From: Chiua virens
Lineage: Eukaryota > Basidiomycota > Agaricomycetes > Boletales > Boletaceae
Reading direction: 5' to 3'
Length of the DNA: 64,000 nucleotides
NCBI GenBank assembly: GCA_019787685.1
Contig: JAHNUO010000002.1
Coordinates: forward strand, 1,612,001 to 1,676,000
Shown one piece after another: positions 12,747-22,641 of the stretch. Under the pieces are notes generated by a model, which was not told the DNA's origin, did no database searches, and was given only the letters and a program-made list of their open reading frames with translations. Within the stretch, counting starts at the first letter, position 1, and every line of letters starts with the position of its first letter. A program made the translations under genes and the position numbers.

Positions 12747-13055
12747 CTACTTGATGTTTTCAATCTCTTTACCACAGACCACGAATGATCGCATGGCACT
12801 CATATCGTTTGCATCCTCGCTACGCATTCCCTTCTTGCATTCGCATTCTTCATCGCACTCATAGTATAGTGACCATCGCTGCATAATTTAATACTGATTA
12901 TCCTGTACACTACCCACTTCAGAACCCTACCAAAGTCAGCAATGAACACAATGCGCGTGAATTATTAATAGTGAAGTGACGGGATATCGTGGTAGATGGA
13001 CAAAACATGCTATCTGGGTCAGAGTGAAGAGTATGATACATCGTTACCGCAGCTA
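12747..13055. other. Intergenic between convergent NEM1 and SNF7
   Basis: This is the 3' flank of both neighbouring genes. It holds an AT-rich patch near 12885-12900 (TTTAATACTGATTA). No open frame with recognisable content is present. Confidence 0.45.
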
Positions 13056-13923
13056 TTACATTGCCAGAGCGGCCTGCAATTCTTTCAGCTGCGACTCCTC
13101 GTCGTCTGCTACCACAATTGGTTTGGCTTGATGTAGCGTAAAGGGTAAACGATTTGCCCATGAATGATGGGATGTTTGGCACTTACGAGGTTCTCTTGCA
13201 CCCGAAGGAATGTGAACGGGGACATGTTCCGCACCAGCCAGACGTTCATCTAGTTGCGCTTGCTCAAGCTCGGCCAATTCTTCCTTCAACTCAGACTAAG
13301 GGGTATCATGAGTGGCTGCAATACTCGACCAGATGTAGCAAATTACCTCGTCAACTTGATCGACTGGCGCTGATATTGCTTCTGCAATCTCATTGGCAAC
13401 CTCTCGTTGTTCAGCAATCTTTGTCATCGTACTGTCCACATCATTAATAGACCTGCAAGCACCACTTCATTAAGAAACAAGAGAAAGCGCAAGGACAAGA
13501 GACCAACATGTTCCCATGAATCCGGTTCAGCACGTCAGACGACTGCTTGAGCGCCTTCATCGTCTCGAGATTGAGGTTCGCAGATTCGAGGGTATTGATC
13601 TGTTGTTCCAACTGCAGACGTTGCCCGTTCAGTCGTTCCATCTCGGCTTCGCTCTGTTTCTTTCTGCGCAGTGCCTGGGTCGCGACTGGCGGGACCGAGC
13701 GGCTCAGAATGAGTAACACGTCTGTTGGCGATGATGGCGTACCTGCTTTATTTGATACAGCGTTCTCCTTTGCCTTCTTCAATTCCTCGTCTATCTTCTT
13801 CTGGAGGTGGTCTTCCTTCTTCTCTATCATCTGGAGCTGTTGCCTGAGTCCTACGATAGCATCACGGGCAGCTTGTGCGGGGTCGCGCTTCCCCCCAAAG
13901 AACGACATAAAGCTAGCCATCAT
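13056..13923 (-). CDS. SNF7: ESCRT-III subunit Snf7/Vps32
   Basis: Snf7 polymerises on endosomal membranes to drive multivesicular-body budding and membrane scission. The start at 13923 (ATGATGGCTAGC) is preferred to the longer upstream frame because Snf7 proteins begin with a short peptide such as SFMSFFGG, as here. The protein has the basic helix 1 (QMIEKKEDHLQKKID), then, after an in-frame 57 bp intron, ALRRKKQSEAEMERLNGQ and ESANLNLETMKALKQSSDVL, a near-identical family signature. The C-terminal acidic tail LKEELAELEQAQLDERL and the terminal QLKELQAALAM form the MIM-type helix for Vps4 and Alix binding. Further short introns lie between 13290 and 13500. Assignment is firm. Confidence 0.92.
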
Positions 13924-14224
13924 GGTACGAGCACGGAAAATCAGCAAGTCAAGATAGAGTCCTTGATCAAGACAAGGGTTGGTTAAAGGCTTCACTGCGC
14001 AACAACCCGAGCACAGGAGTGGCTGTATTTTCTAGAAAAGGGAATGCCCCTTTGGGGGATCTTCCTCCACCAACTCAAACGAAAATAAGCAACCCTTGGG
14101 AGAGATGTCGCTACGCAGGCACAAGCGATTTGAATTATGGTATCAATGGTATAAAGAATTGCACGTCTAGGTATGCAAAGGCAGGAACCTTTGGCCATTA
14201 GATGTGGAACATATGTAGAGTACT

Positions 14225-15552
14225 CTACCAAAATGAGTGATCACTCCTCCTTCCCTTCGTTGGTTCCGCTATGAAGAGAGATTTAGCATCGACTAGCCCC
14301 ATCTATGAGGCACTTACCCATCCTCCTCATCACTTCGATCATCAGAAGCCCCTTGGCCAGTCACAACGCGATATGCGACGCGGCAGATCATCCAGAACCA
14401 TATGGCTTGAATCACCTTTGCATGCCATAAGTATGCTACAAGGCAAAGAGTATTCTCGACTCACTTGTAATGCAATCAGCAAAATAGAGAAAGTCTTCTG
14501 TGTGAACGGAGAGAAATAATTGCCCCTCTCTGGTGCCCACATCTCAGAAACAAGGTGAACGGAGTCCAGCAAAGTGCTCTTGATGACAATGATGAAAAGC
14601 ACGTGTCGGGTAATGAACCAAGAGACCAAGAAAACAATAAAGGTCACGTCACAAAGGGTATATAGCGCAATGTACCGCAGCATCTTAGCAAGCTGGTTTC
14701 ATGAAGTGAGGGCTATTCGACGACGTGCCAGGAACGACTTACAGGTAAGAAAATGTCACAACAGTCCATCAATACCATGATCAGGCACCCAGCACGTGTG
14801 AAATTGTACGCGTAGCTTGCAACCATGAGTATGATGGTAATGATGTGGTGGGCCATCATTTGTACGTGGTCCTTCCTTCGAGCCTCCGCGTTGAGGATCA
14901 ATACTTGATGGAGGTAGAAGGCCGTTTGGGTGAGATAATAAAACTTGAGGGTGCCAGGCAGCGGAATGTGGGGGTAATTAAGCCACATATCTGTAGGCTG
15001 CAGCACTTGGGTGGGGAGGTTGTGCTGTACATACTAAGAGGGGAAAGTATCAGATCCAGAGGCATACTGCAATCCGTCAGTGAAGAGGTCACTTACAAGG
15101 CCAAAAGAGAAATTAACGGTATAATATATGAAAGACCAGCCTTGCTCGGCAAACCTCAACGTGCTCCTGTGTATCCTGCGGGCGTCTCTTTTTGAGATGA
15201 CAAGAGGGGAGTGTTCTCCAGTTCCATTGAGGACACCGTTTGGAGCTGTTGAGCCATTGTGGGAGCCATTGAGGTTACCGTTAGCCCTGACCTTTTGGCG
15301 TTGGGACCTTCGCCAATCACGAGTGAGTTTCCATTTTGCGAATGGCTCCATGAGGTAGATGCGTGTTATGTCGCGTAAGAGGGCCATGGCGGTGATACAC
15401 GAGATGATGAGGCAAGCATCGAGGATACCGGTATTATAATAGAAGGAGTCGGGGAAGGAATCTGGATCTGGTGGTGGAGCTGTAGGGTAGGAGAGAGAAA
15501 AGAATGGAATGAGAAAGGATGGAAGCCACTCCGAAACCTGCAAGGTGAACAT
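14225..15552 (-). CDS. LAG1: Ceramide synthase, Lag1/Lac1 type
   Basis: This ER multi-span acyl-CoA:sphingoid-base N-acyltransferase has a TLC domain. The N-terminus gives VSEWLPSFLIPFFSLSYPT, followed by a helix, then FAKWKLTRDW and the basic cytosolic linker. The Lag1 signature spans HHIITIILMVASYAYNFTRAG and LMDCCDIFLP; the paired His of the motif are present. A later helix SWFITRHVLFIIVI and a last exon rich in acidic residues follow, with TAG at 14225. Six or more short introns are implied. The ATG at 15552 gives MFTLQ before VSEWLPSF; however, TTGCAG just upstream could be an acceptor, so a small earlier exon cannot be excluded. Confidence 0.87.
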
Positions 15553-15856
15553 CTGAACGTGTCGCAGAAATCGTCAAAAATTTCATAGACTTGTAAGAGA
15601 AGACACGTTTCACTGAGCGTTGGTTTTGTGTTTGTTTGCCGAGTCACGTTTTCGGAGTAAAACACAACCAAAGCTGATTTTTGGCGACGTGCAGGAGTCG
15701 AATGGGACAAGTGTCGCGCTCAGAGACGCGAACGACGGTGACAAGCCCTGACACGACGCGCGAGGTACGACGAATTGGTGAACCGACCCCCGTGGGAGAC
15801 ATTTTCCACATCGAGTCGACACCCACCTCATACCACCGTCGCGTTCTGCTACCGAC
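15553..15856. promoter_or_regulatory. Divergent promoter region, LAG1 / RRM gene
   Basis: About 300 bp lie between two divergent start codons, with GC-rich sequence on the RRM-gene side. No TATA or CCAAT box is obvious. Both 5' leaders must lie here. Regulatory role is inferred from position alone. Confidence 0.35.
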
Positions 15857-16804
15857 ATGGCACAGTCGCAGCCAAACACGACGCTCTACATAAACAACCT
15901 CAATGACAAGGTCAACAAGGAGGAGCTTCGCTCTCAGCTATATGCCCTCTTCACAACCTATGGAAAAATAATTGATGTGGTCGCCTCCAAGGGCCCAAAA
16001 ATGAAAGGACAAGCCTTCCTCGTGTTCACTGATCTTGCGGCCGCGACTACCGCGATGAGGGCGTGCGACGGCATGATATTCTATGATAAGCCTATGGTCC
16101 GTCGCATTCTTCTGTGATCGCGCGTATTGAGATCAACACGGCCCATCAGCGCATCAACTACGCAAAGTCGAAGTCATATGCAACATCAAGGAGAGAGGAT
16201 CCAAACTTTGTCCCTCCAACCTCTGCAAATGCACGTCCAGAAGCGGCTCAGATCGGAAAGATAACAGTTTCCTCTGTGGATAAGAGACAGAGAGACGAAG
16301 ACACCACCGATGATCATCCCAGCGCCAAGAGGGAAAAGTCACAAGAGGACGGTAGCGACGAGGAGGAGATGGAGATTGACGAGGACGAAGAAAACGTGCA
16401 ACATGCTAAGCCACTAGGTATGCGTTGATACCCTCCAAAGACGCGTTGAGGCTCACCTCATTCCCATTTTCTAAAGCAACGATGCCTGCGCCTATACAGC
16501 AGCCGTCTCCGCGTTTGCTATGCACAAATTTACCGCAGGAAGTAACTGACGACGTTCTCTCCGTTCTGTTTCAACAGTTTGTAATCCCCTATATCCCCTT
16601 TCTCGTTTATAGACGCTATTTCATAGATATCGGGGTTTCTTGTCAACGCACGTAGCGCAGTCGCCGACGTCGGATGCTGCCGGTGCAAAGGTCAAAATTG
16701 CACAGGTGTTTTTCGAGTCCGCCGAGCTGGCTTCGACGGCAAAAGAAGCCCTAGACAACTTCACTCTCAAAAAAGGATGGAAAATGAGCGTCGTATACTT
16801 TTGA
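15857..16804 (+). CDS. U1A/U2B''-type spliceosomal RRM protein
   Basis: A small nuclear ribonucleoprotein of the U1A/U2B''/SNF family that binds U1 or U2 snRNA stem-loops. RRM1 begins with TTLYINNLNDKV (RNP2) and contains KGQAFLVFTD (RNP1), then FYDKPM joined by an intron to RINYAKSKSYA, a family signature. The linker is acidic and charged (DEEEMEIDEDEEN). RRM2 starts RLLCTNLPQEVTDDVL; an intron at about 16576-16625 joins LFQQ to YRGFLSTHVAQ. The protein ends KKGWKMSVVYF with TGA at 16802-16804. Fungal genomes usually have a single protein for both roles, so U1 versus U2 preference cannot be decided. Confidence 0.88.
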
Positions 16805-17167
16805 CTGCTTTGGTGCCATGTATCTGGTTGCACGCAATGTTCCGACGCACCTGCCTCGGGGAACTGACCCAGCATTAATGTCGACGTCACTTTGTGACGG
16901 TTTCCACACCCAAACAATTCATCAGGCCATCGTTGTGTCTGTCAGCTGGTAGACATTACTCTGCTCATTTGCTGCGAAGTTCCTATTACAATTACTTGGT
17001 GTCATTGAGCTAGTTGAAGGACGCTAAGTGACTGGTTTGATTACCCGGCCCAGCGATCTGTGAGGCTGTGTGAAGTAACGGCATATCGAGCTCCATTGCC
17101 AATCTTGGGGGTTACCCGAGCAAGGCCCATCCGTGCATGTCATTCACCACCTTGGTCTATCCCGACG
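16805..17167. other. Intergenic upstream of MOB1
   Basis: This stretch separates two genes on the same strand. An upstream ATG at 17137 is out of frame with MOB1 and overlaps its start region. No other feature is visible. Confidence 0.4.
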
Positions 17168-18309
17168 ATGTCTTCGTTCTTTGGCCTGTGAGTCATTCAT
17201 TGTATGTGCGCCCAAGACGTGAGCCCAACTCGCAGGATCGCGGTTCTTATCGTCTCAGAGGAAAGACGCGCACCTTTAAGCCCCGCAAGGACGTTCCCGA
17301 AGGCACGAAGCAGTACCAGTTGCGCAAATACGCCGAGGCGACGCTGGTGAGAACAGCTTGCATCGGAATGACGACCGAGTGATGTTTCTGACGCACGCGG
17401 CGACGGTTCATGCTACCCTTCGTCATTCAAGGGTTCGGGCAACTTGAGACTCGCTGTGCAGCTCCCCGAGGGTGAAGATGTGAACGAATGGCTTGCTGTT
17501 CATGGTTCGTGTCCAGTTCACGATGCACCTCACATTGTCCAAAACTAACGTATCAGCGTCTAGCCGTCGACTTTTTCAATCATTTGAATATGTTGTATGG
17601 TACGGTCACGGAATTTTGTACACCCCAAGAGGTGTGTCAGAGACTTGTATTGATCCAACCCGTCGTTGATTCAATGAGACAGTGCCCGATCATGTCTGCT
17701 GGTCCTCGGTAAGAAACACAGTGCATACACCCGTCTTGCTCCTAATCGACTTCGAGGTACGAGTACTTGTGGGAAGATGGTATCAAGTACAAGAAGCCTA
17801 CCAAACTTCCAGCCCCAGAGTACGTCGATGCATTGATGAATTGGACGCAAAACATCCTGGACGACGAGAACGTCTTCCCAAACAAGATAGGTAACTGATA
17901 CATCGTCCGTTTATGGATTCTGTCATCCGAGCCTGCTTACTTTAGGCGTCCCTTTTCCGCGCAATTTCCGGGACACTGTTCGCACTATTGTTCGAAGGTT
18001 GTTCCGTGTCTATGCTCATATCTATAGCAACCATTTCGATCAGATCTGTGCTTTGGGTATTGAAGGTGTGTTCTAATCCTTGTTCGTGTACGCGGATGTT
18101 GATCAACGCTCCTGCGATTTTAGCGCACCTAAATACCAGTTATCGACACTTTTTCTTGTTCATCAACGAAGTACTTCTCCTCCAGTTCCAGGGTGCCTCC
18201 TGCTCACATTCTTCTCGCTGTCTTGCAGTTCGACCTTGTAGAGAAGAAGGAATTAGCACCACTGGATGAACTCAACGATGCCATCCTAGCCGAGGATAAG
18301 ACACGATGA
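17168..18309 (+). CDS. MOB1: MOB kinase activator, Mob1 class
   Basis: Mob1 is the zinc-binding co-activator of NDR/LATS (Dbf2-type) kinases in the mitotic exit/septation network. I chose ATG 17168 because it yields MSSFFGL and, after an intron starting at 17188, GKTRTFKPRKDVPEG, the standard N-terminus. The ATG at 17137 gives an unrelated frame. Later exons give YQLRKYAEATL, GSGNLRLAVQLPEGED, the first zinc pair in EFCTPQE joined to CPIMSAGPRYEYLW, FPRNFRDTV, and the second zinc pair in HLNTSYRHFFLF. The end, EDKTR, stops at 18309. All four metal ligands (two Cys, two His) are visible. About seven short introns are implied. Confidence 0.92.
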
Positions 18310-18748
18310 TACCGGTCGGCTTGTCGATCTCTTGTCTTCCTTTAGTGTGGAACTTGATCGAACCTGAGCGATCGTTGAGACGTCGTGTTATCCGATGTAC
18401 TACATGTAGAATTCATATGCATTGTTCCATCAATGTCGTGTACGTGCACTTAGCGTATGATACAGGTTTTCTTTCGTGGGCGTGTATGCTGCAGAATGCT
18501 CGGAAAGGCGGGGATGAGTGGAAGTGTCCAATGCACTGTATACCAAGTTGTGTTTGTGCGCGGAATCGATGAAAAGACATGATATAGTTCGAAGAAAAAC
18601 ATAAAAAAAACGAACTTTCGATTCGATCGAAAAGGGGACTGAATCAAATACAAAACATCCTTTCCAGAAGACCTTTAGGGAAGGGGTATTGCACAAGCAC
18701 AAGCTGTACGGCTAAATCGTTCGCTGAATATGGCCGAGTATGAGTACT
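18310..18748. other. Intergenic between convergent genes
   Basis: About 440 bp of 3' flanking sequence for MOB1 and the BTB-like gene. There is an A-rich run near 18592-18612. No coding content is recognised. Confidence 0.4.
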
Positions 18749-19905
18749 TCAAGATAGATTGCGTTCAAAAACTACCTTGACAGCAGACCACTGCACAATA
18801 AGTGTTTTGAGTCGTTCTTGAAGTGTTTGTCGGCAAGACTCGCAAGACAGCCGATCGCCTAATGGCGCGAGAGCCGATTCCAGAGTACTGGTTGATAAAT
18901 CTTCCGGATGCCAAGTCAACCCTATACACTGCTTTATATTAGAAGTCCTTACCAGGCCGTGCATCCCATGCAAGGTAAGCGGATGCCAATGCCCATGCCC
19001 GTGTTAACCTTTTTTGTTCTACAAAATCGCAGGTTGGGGTGGGAGGGTGAGGCTGAGGGGGCGGCAAAAGGATACGTTTGAGCGCATCGGCGCGTCCAAA
19101 ATGCAGAAAAAAGAGTCGCTTCAAGTATAGCGGACCGATTCGTTCGGCCATTTCGTCCGTGAGTGAAGCGAGCGAAAACGAGAGCAAATATGTCGATGTC
19201 GGAATAGCAAGATCGTACAAATCATAAGACGCAGCGAGCGCATAGAGCTCCAAAGGGCAGATAGGCGCAAGTGACAAAAGAAGGCCGTGGAGGGAAGTAG
19301 TTGAGGAGACATGCGTTTGGAGAGAAACCCCGTACGTTGTCATCGCATGGAGTGCGGCTACAAGTGATTCGAATGAGGGTGAATAATGAGAACAAGACTT
19401 GTCGTAAACGGCGTGTAATACGATGTTGAGAACAGTCGAGGTTTCTGGGACGAGAACAACGGGACCCATGGAGCCAGGCTTTTCCTTTGATGATGGCGGA
19501 AGTAAGGAGTTGAAGTTATTATCGGAAGCAGTAAGAAGAATGTGGGTGTGAACATAGAAGAAGACCGAGTCGGAGGAAAGAAGGACGAGGTCAGGAGGGA
19601 GAACATGATTCTGGGCGCCAGGAAAGAAGGTTGTCGATACGGAAACTATGGCGTTGTCATCCGGAGGAGAATCCACCGGGGAAGCGGTGAATGATTCCTA
19701 GGATAGCGGGAATGAAAGTTATGATCGACACTCCCGAACGAAAATCACTTACTGGCGGGGTGGGGACCTGCGTCGCCGGCACACCAGATGCTGGCTCGAC
19801 CCAGCCGGACACCGGCTTTTCCGGGGCGGGCATCTCGATGTCAAGTGGTTCAGAGACGAATTGGAGGACGAAGTCCCAGTCTGTGTTCTCGAGAGAAATG
19901 GACAT
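18749..19905 (-). CDS. BTB/POZ-like domain protein, function unknown
   Basis: Exon 1 (from ATG 19905) encodes MSISLENTDWDFVLQF and a Pro-rich stretch. An intron ending near 19700 joins it to a segment with the BTB-like features of mushroom proteins: DLVLLSSDSVFFYVHTHILL, then a loop, then LPETSTVLNIVLHAVYD-type spacing and a helical tail (YALAASYDLYDLAIPTSTYLL). A second intron near 18920-18960 joins AWDARPG to LTWHPEDLSTSTLESAL and a Cys pair in LSCESCRQTL. Such proteins are often Cullin-3 adaptors or nuclear factors, but neither can be claimed here. The stop at 18749 follows a possible further GT donor, so the C-terminus may differ. Confidence 0.65.
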
Positions 19906-20137
19906 TACACCTGGAACAACAGAGGAGGAATAAAACAGATTAAATACAGGTTTGGGGTACGTGGAAATGGAACACTAGGAAGGACAGGGGGGTTCAGATC
20001 GCCTCTGAGCATGACTCGCGGAGTGTAAAATACGCAGCGGAGTCAAATGTAATTGGTCACCCTGCAACGGCCTAAGACACTTGTAAATCAAAGTAAAGCC
20101 TCTACCCACTCACTCCAGATCCGATCCGACCCACATG

Positions 20138-22184
20138 TCATACCTCGGGTTGACGCCTTTTCCCACTTTTGATCTTGTAAATCTCCTCCCGCTGCCCAAA
20201 GTTTGAGTCGTGTAATTCCTTGCCGAAGCTCAGCATCCGACGACCAAGACAAAAAAACGGTACAATTACCATATTCGCGAGCCGCTTCGCAGTGGAGACG
20301 GCATCCAGCTTATCCAGCACTTTATCTTCTGGGAGTACCAGAGCGGTTAGCTTGATGCCTATAATATTATATTAATGCATGGCCTTTAACGTCCAGTGAG
20401 ACTCAAACCGATGCGATCCTCTATCCTCAATATTCGCTGCTCGTCCTTTTCCGTAACAAAGCTGAGCGCAACTCCCCCCTTTCCGGCGCGAGCCGTTCGC
20501 CCAACGCGATGGGTATATTCCTCTGGCTCATTTGGAAGATCCCAATTGATTACCATTGCTACATCTTCGATATCCAAGCCACGAGCCCCAACGTCCGTCG
20601 AAACTAAAATCGGAACAACGGCTGAACGGAACAGTGATAATGATGCCAGGCGTTCGCGCTGCGTAAGGCGAGAGTGTAGTGCCGTACTCCGAATCGAGAG
20701 GGTCTTCAACAAACTCGTGAGATATGCGGCAGTACGAGGCTTTGTACAGAATATTATCGTAGGTGGAGGCTGGGTTACCTCTTCCTCTTCCTGGGCATTC
20801 TTTCTGGAAGATTTTGGCTTTCCATTTTTTGGATTCCCGGATTTTTTCGTGGGGACTGGTGGTGCACGGCGGAGGGGCAATGTTTCCTCCGGAGGATGGC
20901 AGAGAAGGTAAAATAAATAACTCTCCCGCACATGGGACGGAACTAGAACGTAACGCTGTTTCAAGCTTGCGACCGTCTCCACTCTACAAAATGATGAGTC
21001 GGGACTCATAAGCACGGATGCTACTCACGTGGATTCGGTACGATGGAAGAATGGTTTCATCTTTCCCTGTTTCGGGGGCATAGATGCTACGGACTCAACG
21101 GAAGGTGTCAGTGTGGCCGTGAAGAGACATGTTTGTCGATCAGTGGGCAGGATATTAAACAAATGCGATAGTTCCAGAGTAAATGTGGGCGTTAAGAGGC
21201 GGTCTGCTTCGTCAAGAACCTATTTGACCCTTTGTAACATTATATCTAGAACGCAGAACGAGACAACTAACCAGAAACTTAATTCTCGAAAGGTCCCAGC
21301 CGCCACTGCTACTTTTGAGGTGGTCTACAATACGACCAGGCGTGGCAACCACTACATGGGGCCGACCATCAAGCTCAAGGGCCTGGGTCATCATGTCCAT
21401 ACCCCCAACAATGACCGATGTACGAATGCTTAATGAGGCACCAAGCACAGCAAACTGTTCCGATATCTGAAACGCTAACTCGCTAGGGAAATCAACGTTC
21501 AGTGCGGATATCACATAAAAAACAGACACCCCATACCGCGTTGGAGTGAGAACAAGGGCAAATATCCCGTACGGGTCATCGGATAGTTTTTGAAGGATAG
21601 GGATAGCAAATGCGATGGTTTTCCCAGGACCCTGTTTTAGCATGACCGATGCAATCTCTTCCTACAAAGATACAAAATCAAAAAGCGTACAGTTCCGAGG
21701 AGATTGGCCAGGCCATACCTGCCAGAATCGGTGGTATACAAGCGGCTTGGATCTCAGTCGGCATGTGAATGGACATGCGATGAAGAGCGGCTTCCAAGAC
21801 GGATGAAACCCCCATATCACTGAAGGTCTCGGTCGAGCACTTCGGTGTCTGAGGCGGTCTTGGCTCAGCTGTACGCTCGGTTTGACTGGTACGAGACAAC
21901 TTGAGGCGGCCGCTGTCCTCGAAAGCGCCCAACTTTGCGCGATCGCTCTCGGACAGCTCATCACCTATCTCATGAGAAAAAGTGTCATCTTCGCCCTGTG
22001 AGTTTTCTTCTGGCTCTGCTGGGTGGGTTTCCGAGGAAGCAGAGCCTGACTCATCATCAATCCCGACAAAGGGCTCAGAATCGAAGGATGTGGAATAAGC
22101 GACGCGGATTCTTTTCCGGGAAGGTCCTTCCTGCAACCTGAGGAGGTCGTCGGTGGTTAGTTCGTCATCATTCTTTCTCGCCAT
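20138..22184 (-). CDS. DBP8: DEAD-box RNA helicase Dbp8 (40S biogenesis)
   Basis: A nucleolar ATPase needed for early 18S rRNA processing in yeast. The acidic N-terminus leads into the Q motif (SIHMPTEIQAACIPPIL). Then follow motif I, ALVLTPTR/ELAFQISEQF (Ia, split by an intron), VVATPGRIVDHL (Ib), VLDEADRLL (II), LFTATLTP (III), ILVSTDVGARGLDIEDV (V) and EYTHRVGRTARAGKGG (VI). The C-terminal exons KLTALVLPEDKVLDKLD and ELHDSNFGQREEIYKIK match Dbp8. The serious anomaly is in motif I: the frame reads HAKTGS, then one extra base at about 21626 shifts into GKTIAFAIPILQ. No intron can explain it. Because Dbp8 is essential, a base-call error is the simplest reading. A true lesion would remove the ATPase. 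Confidence 0.9.
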
Positions 22185-22641
22185 TGGACGTCATAAACTT
22201 CAAGTTGTGTTGATTAAATCACATTGTGCTGTCTACCAATTTGGAATCTTCCGAGTCGGAACTCGGAAGTCACAGATACGGCGTCCAGCGTCAGCCGCGT
22301 TACGCCCTTCAACCCTTGGTGACCCGGCTCGTTCATTTGGCCTACCTGTCGTCTCTAGCAGACCCCGCTTCCTGACCTGGTAGTACGATACCATCTTTTC
22401 TGAGGTGGCTTAGCTTTGCTAACAGCTGCGTTTGACAAGGTGCATTTGCCTGTCCAATTGAGAACGGAGTTTGCCGCCCGGCGCAATGGCACATCGGAGC
22501 GGCAGTGAACAAGCACAAAGTTCGGCTCAACGCACTGTACTCCACTCACTGCTTTCTATTACTTAACTTATTTTCTTTTGTAAACTAACCAGACCGACTC
22601 TAAGTTATTATGGTGGTATCGACAAACTGAAGCACAAGGCC
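22185..22641. other. Intergenic, divergent DBP8 / FunK1
   Basis: About 450 bp between two divergent start codons, with no recognisable gene. A short run TTATTTTCTTTTG lies near 22569. Promoters for both genes must lie here. Confidence 0.4.

Noticed and set aside
13924..13995. Upstream extension of SNF7
   Set aside because: The added residues are not found in Snf7 proteins and precede a tandem ATG in good position.
17137..17382. MOB1 starting at ATG 17137
   Set aside because: That frame gives an unrelated N-terminus, whereas ATG 17168 plus one intron gives the conserved one.
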